DNA of 64,000 nucleotides, from assembly GCA_958352815.1 (NCBI GenBank), contig CATWQA010000007.1, positions 1 through 64,000 on the forward strand, given 5' to 3'. Shown here piece by piece: positions 42,602 to 50,787 of this stretch. Source of the DNA: an uncultured Eubacteriales bacterium (GTDB taxonomy: Bacteria; Bacillota; Clostridia; Monoglobales; Monoglobaceae). The position numbers and the translations under genes are program-made. Position 1 is the stretch's first letter; each line of letters starts with the position of its first letter. Under the pieces are notes generated by a model. That model saw only the letters and a list, made by a program, of their open reading frames with translations, ran no database searches and had not been told where the DNA came from.

Positions 42602-44569
42602 CTATTCGTTTTGCAGCCGCCTGATTTCATCGCGGATTTGGGCGGCAAGCTCAAATTGCAGCAGTTCTGCGGCTTTCTTCATATCTATGGTCAACTCGGC
42701 AATCATACGTTCTCTGTCAACCGGCTTCTTTTCGTGCTGCTTAGCCTTTGCGGCGCTGTCGGATTTTCCAAGCTCCGTGGTCGCCTCAATAACTTCGTGT
42801 ACCTGCTTGATAATTGTTTTGGGGGTGATGCCGTGTTTCTTATTGTATTCAATCTGGAGCTTGCGTCTCCTGTTTGTCTCGTCAATGGCGTATTTCATAG
42901 AGTTTGTAATCGTGTCTGCGTACATGATTACCTTTCCGTCCGCATTTCTTGCGGCTCTGCCTATGGTCTGGACAAGAGAAGTTTCGCTTCTGAGGAAGCC
43001 CTCCTTGTCCGCATCAAGTATTGCTACCAGTGAAACCTCCGGAATATCAAGTCCCTCTCTGAGCAGGTTTATGCCGACGAGAACGTCAAACTCGCCCAGA
43101 CGCAGGTCTCTTATTATTTCCATTCTTTCTATTGTTTTAACGTCAGAATGCAGATATCTGACTTTAACTCCCAAATCCTCAAAGTATTCAGTCAGACGTT
43201 CCGCCATCTTCTTGGTGAGTGTGGTTACGAGAACTCTCTCGTTGTCTTCAATTCTCTGGATTATTTCAGAATACAAGTCGTCAACCTGCCCGTCAATCGG
43301 GCGAACCTCAACCTCAGGGTCAAGTAGCCCCGTAGGTCTGATAACTTGCTCAACTATCTTTGTTGAAGCCTCTTTCTCAAACTCGGCGGGAGTTGCGGAA
43401 ACAAACACTGCCTGATTTAGTTTTCCCCAGAACTCATCAAAATTAAGAGGTCTGTTGTCAAATGCCGAGGGAAGTCTGAAGCCGTATTTTACCAGGTTTT
43501 CTTTTCTTGCTCTGTCCCCCGCATACATGGCTCTTACCTGCGGCAGTGTGACATGGCTCTCGTCAACAAACAGCAAAAAATCTTTCGGCAGATAGTCAAT
43601 CAGAGTAAAGGGCGGGCTTCCTGGGGCTCGTCCGCTGATATGCCTTGAATAGTTTTCAACTCCGTTGCAAAAGCCTGTCTCGCGGAGCATTTCCATATCA
43701 TATTTTGTGCGCTGCTCAAGACGCTGGGCTTCAACCAGCTTATCATTTTCCTTTAGCTCTTTCAGGCGTTCCTCCAGCTCCTTTTCAATGCTGACAATGG
43801 CGCGTTCCCGCTTCTCCGGAGTTGTAACGTAGTGGGAGGCGGGATATATGGCAACGTGCTTTCTCTCACCTACAACCTCCCCGGTTACAACGTTTATCTC
43901 TGTTATCCTCTCAACTTCATCTCCGAAAAATTCAACTCTGACAGCAGTATTGTATGCGTCGGAGGGGAAGATGTCAATAACATCACCCCGAACTCTGAAC
44001 TTGTTTCTTGTAAATTCAATATCGTTTCGGTCGTATTTTATCTCAATCAGCTTTGAAATAACCTCGTCCCTGTCTTTGATCATGCCCGGGCGCAGAGATA
44101 TAACCATATTGTTATAGTCGATAGGGTCACCCAGACCGTAAATACAGGAAACACTGGCGACAATAATAACATCCTTGCGTTCAAAAAGAGCGGCTGTGGC
44201 GCTGTGACGCAGCTTGTCTATCTCATCGTTTGTCTGGGCGTCCTTCTCAATATATGTGTCCGAGTATGGAATGTACGCTTCAGGCTGATAATAGTCGTAA
44301 TATGAAACGAAGTATTCCACGGCATTTTCAGGAAAAAGCTCTTTAAACTCGCTGCATAGCTGAGCCGCAAGGGTTTTGTTGTGGGCTAAAACCAGAGTGG
44401 GCTTTTTAACCCTTTCGATAATGTTTGCCATTGTGTAGGTCTTTCCGCTGCCCGTAACACCCATCAGGGTTTGGAATTTTTCCCCATTCAATATTCCGTT
44501 TGACAGTTCTTTAATCGCCTTGGGCTGGTCGCCTGAGGGTTTATATTTTGAAACAACTTTAAAATCCAT
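42602..44569 (-). CDS. uvrB: Excinuclease ABC subunit B
   Basis: A 655-residue helicase-like repair subunit: Walker A GVTGSGKT, beta-hairpin region [29 protein letters not shown]-like box [10 protein letters not shown], and helicase motifs [17 protein letters not shown] and QTIGRAARN. The C-terminal UVR domain ([28 protein letters not shown]) binds UvrC. ATGGAG-type spacing precedes the ATG. First gene of the uvrBA operon. Confidence 0.98.
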   Translation of the reverse strand: MDFKVVSKYKPSGDQPKAIKELSNGILNGEKFQTLMGVTGSGKTYTMANIIERVKKPTLVLAHNKTLAAQLCSEFKELFPENAVEYFVSYYDYYQPEAYIPYSDTYIEKDAQTNDEIDKLRHSATAALFERKDVIIVASVSCIYGLGDPIDYNNMVISLRPGMIKDRDEVISKLIEIKYDRNDIEFTRNKFRVRGDVIDIFPSDAYNTAVRVEFFGDEVERITEINVVTGEVVGERKHVAIYPASHYVTTPEKRERAIVSIEKELEERLKELKENDKLVEAQRLEQRTKYDMEMLRETGFCNGVENYSRHISGRAPGSPPFTLIDYLPKDFLLFVDESHVTLPQVRAMYAGDRARKENLVKYGFRLPSAFDNRPLNFDEFWGKLNQAVFVSATPAEFEKEASTKIVEQVIRPTGLLDPEVEVRPIDGQVDDLYSEIIQRIEDNERVLVTTLTKKMAERLTEYFEDLGVKVRYLHSDVKTIERMEIIRDLRLGEFDVLVGINLLREGLDIPEVSLVAILDADKEGFLRSETSLVQTIGRAARNADGKVIMYADTITNSMKYAIDETNRRRKLQIEYNKKHGITPKTIIKQVHEVIEATTELGKSDSAAKAKQHEKKPVDRERMIAELTIDMKKAAELLQFELAAQIRDEIRRLQNE

Positions 44570-44625
44570 AGTATCAACTCCATTGAATAAAATAAAAGTA
44601 AATTACTCAAATGTACATAACCAGT

Positions 44626-44655
44626 ATTATAGCATACTGCAATATTAGATTTCAA
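44626..44655 (-). promoter_or_regulatory. Promoter of uvrBA
   Basis: On the minus strand TTGAAA (44655-44650), an 18-base spacer and TATAAT (44631-44626), about 57 bases before the uvrB start. I see no GAAC-N4-GTTC LexA box in this region, unlike the usual SOS control of uvrBA in Bacillus. Confidence 0.65.
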
Positions 44656-44699
44656 TACTTTTTTTTCAAACTTGATTTTCTGTTTTCCAAACTGATTTG

Positions 44700-44728
44700 T
44701 TGACAAAACTAAGCAGCTGGGTTATAAT
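44700..44728 (+). promoter_or_regulatory. Promoter of the iscS-iscU-mnmA operon
   Basis: TTGACA (44700-44705), a 17-base spacer and TATAAT (44723-44728). A palindrome, TCCGAATTTCGGA (44746-44758), lies just downstream in the leader and could be an operator or a small leader hairpin. No IscR gene is seen nearby. Confidence 0.75.
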
Positions 44729-44833
44729 TGCGGGGAGAAGGATGTCCGAATTTCGGATGTCTTTTAATAAAATTTTACGGTAGATCTACTTTTCATAGAT
44801 TGAGCGTATTAAAAGAAAGGTAGGAGAGACATA

Positions 44834-46006
44834 ATGAGAATTTATGTTGACAATGCCGCGACTACGAAAATTCATCCCGAAGTTGCGGAGGCTATGGTTT
44901 CATGCATAAATGAAAACTATGGTAACCCCTCAAGCATTTATCTTGAGGGCAGAGAGGGAAGAAAGGCGGTTGAACAGGCAAGAGAAACGGTTGCCAACGC
45001 CATAGGCGGAAAGCCGAACGAAATTTACTTCACGGGCAGCGGTACAGAGGCGGATAACTGGGCTATAAGAAGCGCAGCGCAGGCTTATAGCTCCAAGGGA
45101 AAGCATATAATAACCACCGCCGTTGAACATCACGCCGTTTTGCATACCTGCCAAGACCTTGAAAAACAGGGCTATGAGGTCACGTATTTGCCGGTTGACC
45201 AATATGGAGCGGTATCTCCGAAACAGGTGGAAGAAGCAATAAGACCGGATACCATATTGGTTTCTGTTATGCTTGCAAACAACGAAATCGGAACAATAAT
45301 GCCCGTTGGGGAAATAGGCAAAATCTGCCGCAGCAAAAACGTAATTTTTCACACAGATGCGGTTCAGGCTGTAGGAATGATAGATATTGACGTGGAAAAA
45401 CTTAACGTTGATATGCTGTCTCTGACAGCCCATAAGTTCCACGGCCCCAAGGGAGTGGGTGCATTATACGTCAGGAGTGGTGTAAAGTTAAATGGCTTTA
45501 TAACAGGTGGAGCGCAAGAGAGAGGAAAACGCGGAGGAACCGAGAATGTTTTAGGAATAGTCGGAATAAGTAAAGCAATAGAACTTGCCGCAAGCAATAT
45601 CGCTGAAAAGCAAATATACTTGACGGATTTGAGAGATTATTTTATATCAAAAATCCTCGACACGATACCGTTTTCGCGATTAAACGGCCACCCTGAAAAC
45701 AGGTTGCCGGGCAATGCGAATATCAGTTTTCAGTTTATTGAAGGGGAGGGTATGCTGCTGCGCCTTGATATGAAAGGAATTTCAGCTTCCAGCGGCAGTG
45801 CGTGTACCTCAGGCTCTCTTGACCCGTCCCATGTTTTACTGGCTATTGGTCTTAAGCATGAGGAGGCTCATGGTTCTCTGAGGGTTACGTTTGACATGAA
45901 CAACACAAAGGAGGAGGCGGATTACATCGCCGAGTCTCTTAAAGAAATTGTTGAGCTGCTTAGAAATATGTCTCCTCTCTACGAGGATTTTTTGAAAAAT
46001 AACTGA
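44834..46006 (+). CDS. iscS: Cysteine desulfurase
   Basis: A 390-residue PLP enzyme that releases sulfur from cysteine as enzyme-bound persulfide. Features: VDNAATTKIHPEV, ATAVEHH-type His (TTAVEHHAVLH), PLP lysine in SLTAHKFHGPKG, and the mobile loop with catalytic Cys in SGSACTSGSLDPSHVL. It has the long loop typical of NifS/IscS. It is the first gene of a sulfur-transfer operon with iscU and mnmA. AGGAGAG precedes the ATG. Confidence 0.95.
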   Translation: MRIYVDNAATTKIHPEVAEAMVSCINENYGNPSSIYLEGREGRKAVEQARETVANAIGGKPNEIYFTGSGTEADNWAIRSAAQAYSSKGKHIITTAVEHHAVLHTCQDLEKQGYEVTYLPVDQYGAVSPKQVEEAIRPDTILVSVMLANNEIGTIMPVGEIGKICRSKNVIFHTDAVQAVGMIDIDVEKLNVDMLSLTAHKFHGPKGVGALYVRSGVKLNGFITGGAQERGKRGGTENVLGIVGISKAIELAASNIAEKQIYLTDLRDYFISKILDTIPFSRLNGHPENRLPGNANISFQFIEGEGMLLRLDMKGISASSGSACTSGSLDPSHVLLAIGLKHEEAHGSLRVTFDMNNTKEEADYIAESLKEIVELLRNMSPLYEDFLKNN

Positions 46007-46043
46007 CTTAGACTAAAATTTGATTTAACGGAGGTAAAATAAT

Positions 46044-46502
46044 ATGTACAGCGAAAAAGTTATGGATCATTTTTCAAATCCCCGCAATGTTGGTGAAATT
46101 CCCGATGCAAACGCGGTTGGTCAGGTTGGAAACCCTCAGTGCGGTGATATTATGAAGATTTATATGAAAATAAATGACGACACAAGAATTATTGAAGATG
46201 TTAAGTTTAAGACGTTTGGCTGCGGTGCGGCGATTGCTACATCTAGCATGGCGACAGAGCTGGTAAAGGGCAAGACCATAGACGAAGCATTAAAGCTGAC
46301 AAATCAGGCTGTTGCGGACGCTTTGGACGGACTTCCGCCTATTAAGATGCATTGTTCAAATCTTGCGGAGGAGGCGGTACACGCGGCTCTTGCAAACTAT
46401 TACGAAGCTCACGGTATGGATACCTCTGAAATTCCTCAGTGCTCCGGCTGTTGCTCATCCTGCGGCGCAGATCATGGGGCAGACGGTGAAAATAATGGGT
46501 AA
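46044..46502 (+). CDS. iscU: Fe-S cluster assembly scaffold IscU/NifU-like
   Basis: A 152-residue scaffold. Ligand Cys are in GNPQCGDIMK, FKTFGCGAAIATSS and KMHCSNLAEEAV. A C-terminal extension rich in Cys (CSGCCSSCGADHG) goes beyond classical IscU and is common in clostridial NifU-like proteins. GGAGG precedes the ATG. The last bases overlap the mnmA start (AATGGGTAA), so the two genes are coupled. Confidence 0.94.
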   Translation: MYSEKVMDHFSNPRNVGEIPDANAVGQVGNPQCGDIMKIYMKINDDTRIIEDVKFKTFGCGAAIATSSMATELVKGKTIDEALKLTNQAVADALDGLPPIKMHCSNLAEEAVHAALANYYEAHGMDTSEIPQCSGCCSSCGADHGADGENNG

Positions 46503-47580
46503 AAGGATAGTTATCGGAATGTCCGGCGGCGTTGACAGCAGCGTTGCGGCAGCTCTCTTGAAAGAGCAGGGCTACGAGGTTATAGGTATTACCATGCGCC
46601 TTTGGGACGGTGAAAGCGTGAACGGCGTTTTCAGAGACGGAACCTGCTGCTCCCTGTCTGCCGTTGAGGACGCGAGGCGTGTTGCCTACACACTGGGGAT
46701 TGACTATCATGTTCTGGACTTTCGCAAGGAATTTGAGCAATATGTTATTGATTATTTCGTCAGTGAGTATCAAAACGGTCGAACGCCCAATCCCTGCATA
46801 GCCTGCAACAGGTTTTTGAAATTCGATTTTATGCTGCAAAAGGCAAAGCTTCTCGGAGCTGAACTGGTAGCAACAGGGCACTATGCCAAAGTTAAATATG
46901 ACGAGGAGCGAGGCAGATATTTGCTGCTCCGCTCCCATGCGTCCCTCAAGGACCAGACCTATGCCCTGTATTCTTTGACCCAGGAGCAGCTTTCTGCTAT
47001 CCGTATGCCTCTGGGAGAATTTTCCGGAAAAGACCAGGTTAGAGAAATGGCTCAAAAGCTAAACCTTCCAACGGCAGCAAAGCCGGACAGTCAGGAAATT
47101 TGCTTTGTGCCGGACAACGACTATGTCTCATTTATCGAAAGACGGACGGGCATAAAATCCGTACCGGGAGATTTTGTTGACGCAGACGGTAATATTTTGG
47201 GAGAACATAAGGGCATAGTGAACTACACCATAGGTCAGCGGAAGGGGCTTGGAATTGCCTTTGGAAAGCCCATGTTTGTTATCGGAATTAACGCCGAGAC
47301 AAATCAGGTGGTTCTGGGAGAAAAGGGGAGCGAGTTTTCCTTGACTCTCACAGCGGACGCCCTCAATTTTATAGCTTTTGACAAATTTGATGAGCCGTTC
47401 CGCGCTTTGGCAAAGGTCAGATATTCGGCGAAGCCTGCGCCGTGTCTGGTAAAGCCCATAAATGGCGGCAGGGCGGAGGTTGCCTTTGACAGCCCTCAAC
47501 GCGCCGTTACGCCGGGTCAGGCGGTTGTGTTCTATGAAGAAAACAGCGATGTTGTTATCGGCGGCGGAACAATATTATAG
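46495..47580 (+). CDS. mnmA: tRNA-specific 2-thiouridylase
   Basis: A 361-residue enzyme that thiolates U34 of Lys/Glu/Gln tRNAs. PP-loop GMSGGVDSS at the N-terminus, TMRLWD, catalytic Cys in NPCIACNR, second Cys in SQEICFVPD, and NYTIGQRKGLGI. ATG 46495 lies inside the end of iscU; an in-frame extension upstream reads through the iscU gene and is not used. IscS made by the same operon supplies the sulfur. Confidence 0.97.
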   Translation: MGKRIVIGMSGGVDSSVAAALLKEQGYEVIGITMRLWDGESVNGVFRDGTCCSLSAVEDARRVAYTLGIDYHVLDFRKEFEQYVIDYFVSEYQNGRTPNPCIACNRFLKFDFMLQKAKLLGAELVATGHYAKVKYDEERGRYLLLRSHASLKDQTYALYSLTQEQLSAIRMPLGEFSGKDQVREMAQKLNLPTAAKPDSQEICFVPDNDYVSFIERRTGIKSVPGDFVDADGNILGEHKGIVNYTIGQRKGLGIAFGKPMFVIGINAETNQVVLGEKGSEFSLTLTADALNFIAFDKFDEPFRALAKVRYSAKPAPCLVKPINGGRAEVAFDSPQRAVTPGQAVVFYEENSDVVIGGGTIL

Positions 47581-47585
47581 GGAGA

Positions 47586-49958
47586 GTGATTGAAATAGAA
47601 TTTATCAGCTTGAGAAGAAAAATAATCGAAAATGATTATAAGAAACTGAATGACAGACAAAAGGAAGCGGTTTTTACTACCGACGGTCCTATTCTAATCC
47701 TGGCGGGAGCGGGAAGCGGCAAGACTACTGTTATCATTAACAAGATATACCACCTTATAAAATACGGCAGTGCGTATTCAAGTACAAAGATACCTGACGG
47801 GATTACTGAGCAGGACATTGAGCTTTTGGGATGGTACAGCGAAGGTGAGCTTGACGAGCTCAGCCCCGAGCTTGCTGAATACCTATATGAAAATCCGGTT
47901 AAGCCGTACAACATACTTGCCATAACCTTTACCAACAAGGCGGCGGGAGAGCTCAAAGCCCGTCTTTCGGCAAGCCTGGGGGAAATGGGAAATGATGTGG
48001 CGGCAGGAACCTTTCACTCAATGTGCGTTCGTTTTCTGCGCCGTGATATTGACAAAATCGGCTATGAAAAGAGCTTCACAATTTACGATACTGCCGACCA
48101 GCAGACAGTGATTAAAGAGTGTATAAAGGAGCTGAATGTTGACGATAAGAACTATCCGCCCAAAAAGGTCATGAGTATTATAAGCAACGCCAAGGACAAG
48201 CTCATTGGCGCAAACGAGTATTCCGACGGACTTCAAAGTGATTATTATCTGAAAACTGTTGGGGATATTTATAAGCTGTATCAGCGAAAGCTGAAAAGCA
48301 ACAACGCCCTGGACTTTGACGATCTTATTTGCCTGACGGTTCGACTGTTTGAGGAAAATCCCGATGTGCTTGATTACTACCAAAATAGATATAAGTACAT
48401 ATTGGTTGACGAGTATCAAGATACGAATCATGCCCAGTACAGGCTCATAAGTCTGCTGGCACGGAAGCATAAAAATCTTTGCGTTGTGGGAGACGATGAT
48501 CAGAGTATATATAAATTCAGAGGGGCGGATATACAGAATATTCTGGGCTTTGAGGAGGAATTTCCAAACTGCAAGGTAATAAAACTGGAGGAGAACTATC
48601 GTTCAACTCAGTGTATTTTGGACGCAGCAAACAGTGTTATAAGAAATAATGACGGCAGAAAGGGTAAGGAGTTATGGACATCAAATGGGCAGGGAGATAA
48701 AATTAATCTGTTTATCGGAAATAACGAGCACAGTGAGGCGCAGTTTATTATTGATAATATTGGCAGGATAAACGAAAGCTATAACGATTACGTTATTTTG
48801 TACAGGGTTAATGCCCAGTCCCGTGTTATTGAGGATACTCTGCTGCGTAACGCAATACCCTACAAGGTTTTGGGCGGATTAAGGTTCTATGACAGAAAGG
48901 AAATTAAGGATATAAGCTCGTACTTGCGCCTGATTGCGAATAGCGACGATGATGTTGCGCTTAGGAGAGTTATAAACGAGCCCAAGCGCGGAATTGGAAA
49001 CACAAGTATTGAAAAAATAGCTGTTCTTGCCGCAGAAAACGGAATTAGTATGTTTCAGGTGTGCGAAAGAGCCGATGAATTTTCGGAGTTTAACTCATCG
49101 TCTGCCTCCAAGCTCAAGAAGTTTTCAGACCTTATAAAGGACTTTGAAAAGGAGCTTGAGGAAGGAATGGGTCTTGAACTGTTTGTTAAAACAGTGATGA
49201 AGGGTTCGGGAATGGTAGACGCTCTCCAAAAGGAAAAGACTGTTGAAAATCAAACAAGGCTTGAAAACCTTGACGAATTTATCACAATGGTTCAGGAAGC
49301 GGTTAGAGAGAACAATGATATAACGCTTGCGCAGCTTCTTGAGGATATTTCCCTTGTGGCGGACATAGATAACTATGACGAAGCTCAGGAGTCCGTCACG
49401 CTTATGACCTTGCACAGTGCAAAGGGTCTTGAGTTCCCCAATGTGTTCCTTGTAGGAATGGAGGAAAGTCTGTTCCCGAGCGCCAGGTCTTTTGGAGTTC
49501 AAGAAGAATTGGAGGAGGAGCGCAGGCTGTGTTATGTGGGTATTACCAGGGCGAAGAAGCGGTTGTTCCTGTCTGCCGCTAAGCAGAGAACACTGTTTGG
49601 ACAGACAAAGTACAACAAGCCCTCCAGATTTCTTGATGAAATACCTGCGGAACTAATAGATAAAACAGAGGACGCTCCTGCATACAGCCATTCGGCTCAA
49701 TTGTTTACCAAAGCGGCGCCTGCCCGCTCCGGCGGTTTTGGCGACAGCAGCCTCTTGAAGAAAGAGGCTAAGCCTGTCGGGGAGAGACGTTCTTCTGTTG
49801 CATACAGAGCGGGGGACAAGGTTGAGCATAGGAAATTCGGTATCGGAACGATAGTTTCGGCTCAGGAAATGGGTAAGGACTGCCTTGTTGTTGTGGATTT
49901 TGACGGGGTTGGCAGAAAGAAAATGATGGCTGCTTATGCTAATTTTAAGAAAATATAA
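47586..49958 (+). CDS. pcrA: UvrD/PcrA-type DNA helicase
   Basis: A 790-residue superfamily 1A helicase: motif I AGAGSGKTT, motif Ia ITFTNKAAGELK, motif II VDEYQDTN, motif III GDDDQSIYKFRGA, motif IV ENYRST, motif V TLHSAKGLEFPNVFLVG and motif VI VGITRAKKRL. The C-terminal Tudor-like end DKVEHRKFGIGTIVS is typical of PcrA. No ATG is available; GTG 47586 is the most upstream start, 5 bases after mnmA, with only a modest ribosome binding site, so the start is uncertain by several codons. Confidence 0.93.
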   Translation: MIEIEFISLRRKIIENDYKKLNDRQKEAVFTTDGPILILAGAGSGKTTVIINKIYHLIKYGSAYSSTKIPDGITEQDIELLGWYSEGELDELSPELAEYLYENPVKPYNILAITFTNKAAGELKARLSASLGEMGNDVAAGTFHSMCVRFLRRDIDKIGYEKSFTIYDTADQQTVIKECIKELNVDDKNYPPKKVMSIISNAKDKLIGANEYSDGLQSDYYLKTVGDIYKLYQRKLKSNNALDFDDLICLTVRLFEENPDVLDYYQNRYKYILVDEYQDTNHAQYRLISLLARKHKNLCVVGDDDQSIYKFRGADIQNILGFEEEFPNCKVIKLEENYRSTQCILDAANSVIRNNDGRKGKELWTSNGQGDKINLFIGNNEHSEAQFIIDNIGRINESYNDYVILYRVNAQSRVIEDTLLRNAIPYKVLGGLRFYDRKEIKDISSYLRLIANSDDDVALRRVINEPKRGIGNTSIEKIAVLAAENGISMFQVCERADEFSEFNSSSASKLKKFSDLIKDFEKELEEGMGLELFVKTVMKGSGMVDALQKEKTVENQTRLENLDEFITMVQEAVRENNDITLAQLLEDISLVADIDNYDEAQESVTLMTLHSAKGLEFPNVFLVGMEESLFPSARSFGVQEELEEERRLCYVGITRAKKRLFLSAAKQRTLFGQTKYNKPSRFLDEIPAELIDKTEDAPAYSHSAQLFTKAAPARSGGFGDSSLLKKEAKPVGERRSSVAYRAGDKVEHRKFGIGTIVSAQEMGKDCLVVVDFDGVGRKKMMAAYANFKKI

Positions 49959-49979
49959 CCTATCTTGGAGGTATGCCCT

Positions 49980-50708
49980 ATGTATGATGATTTTGCCCGA
50001 ATTTATGACAGGTTTCAGGAAATTGAATATGACAAATTTGTTGAGTTCTATGAGGAAATATTCGGCGACGGCAAGCCGAAAACAATTATAGACCTGGGCT
50101 GCGGATCAGGGAATATTACCATACCTCTTGCAAAGAGGGGCTATAAGGCGGCGGGAATTGATATTTCCGCCGAGATGCTCTCCTTGGCGCAGAACAAGGC
50201 GTTTGAAAACAATTTGGATATTATGTTTTTAAATCAGGATATGACCTGCTTTGAATTTTCGGAAAAAGTTGATGCAGTAATTTCGTCTCTTGACTGCATA
50301 AACTATCTTGCGGAAATCAAGGACGTAATGCGGATGTTTAAGTCGGTTTATAAGGCGCTGAATGCGGGCGGAATCTTTATATTTGATATTAACTCCGAAT
50401 ATAAGCTCAAAGAGATCCTCGGGAACAACACCTTTGTTTATGAAGATGATGAGGCCTATTGTGTATGGGATTGCGGATACTTTCCGGAGGATGAAATTGT
50501 GAGCTTTGACCTGAACTTTTTTATCAAGGATAAAAGCGGAATGTATGAACGGTATTCGGAGTATCAAGAGGAAAGGATTTACTCGATTGAAGAATTGAAA
50601 AGTACAGCGGAGGAATGCGGTTTTGCTGAAATAAATGTATTTGCAGACTTGGCATTTGAGCAGCCGAGGGAAAAATCCGAAAGAATATTTTTTGTTTTGA
50701 GAAAGTAA
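49980..50708 (+). CDS. Class I SAM-dependent methyltransferase
   Basis: A 242-residue Rossmann-fold methyltransferase: motif I IIDLGCGSGNITIPLAKRG, AAGIDISAEML, and NQDMTCFEF. The N-terminal MYDDFARIYDRF and SVYKALNAGGIFIFDINS are typical of small-molecule or unassigned methyltransferases of clostridia. ATG 49980 has TTGGAGG at good spacing. It follows pcrA by 21 bases. Substrate unknown. Confidence 0.88.
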   Translation: MYDDFARIYDRFQEIEYDKFVEFYEEIFGDGKPKTIIDLGCGSGNITIPLAKRGYKAAGIDISAEMLSLAQNKAFENNLDIMFLNQDMTCFEFSEKVDAVISSLDCINYLAEIKDVMRMFKSVYKALNAGGIFIFDINSEYKLKEILGNNTFVYEDDEAYCVWDCGYFPEDEIVSFDLNFFIKDKSGMYERYSEYQEERIYSIEELKSTAEECGFAEINVFADLAFEQPREKSERIFFVLRK

Positions 50709-50787
50709 CTCATTCCTTAAAATACATCTTGCGTGAAAGGATATTTTGTGATATTATACGAATATGAAACATTAAGGGGTTATTTGT

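Noticed and set aside
46342..47055. 237-codon frame antisense to iscU/mnmA
   Set aside because: It spans the junction of two certain genes on the other strand and has no start signals.
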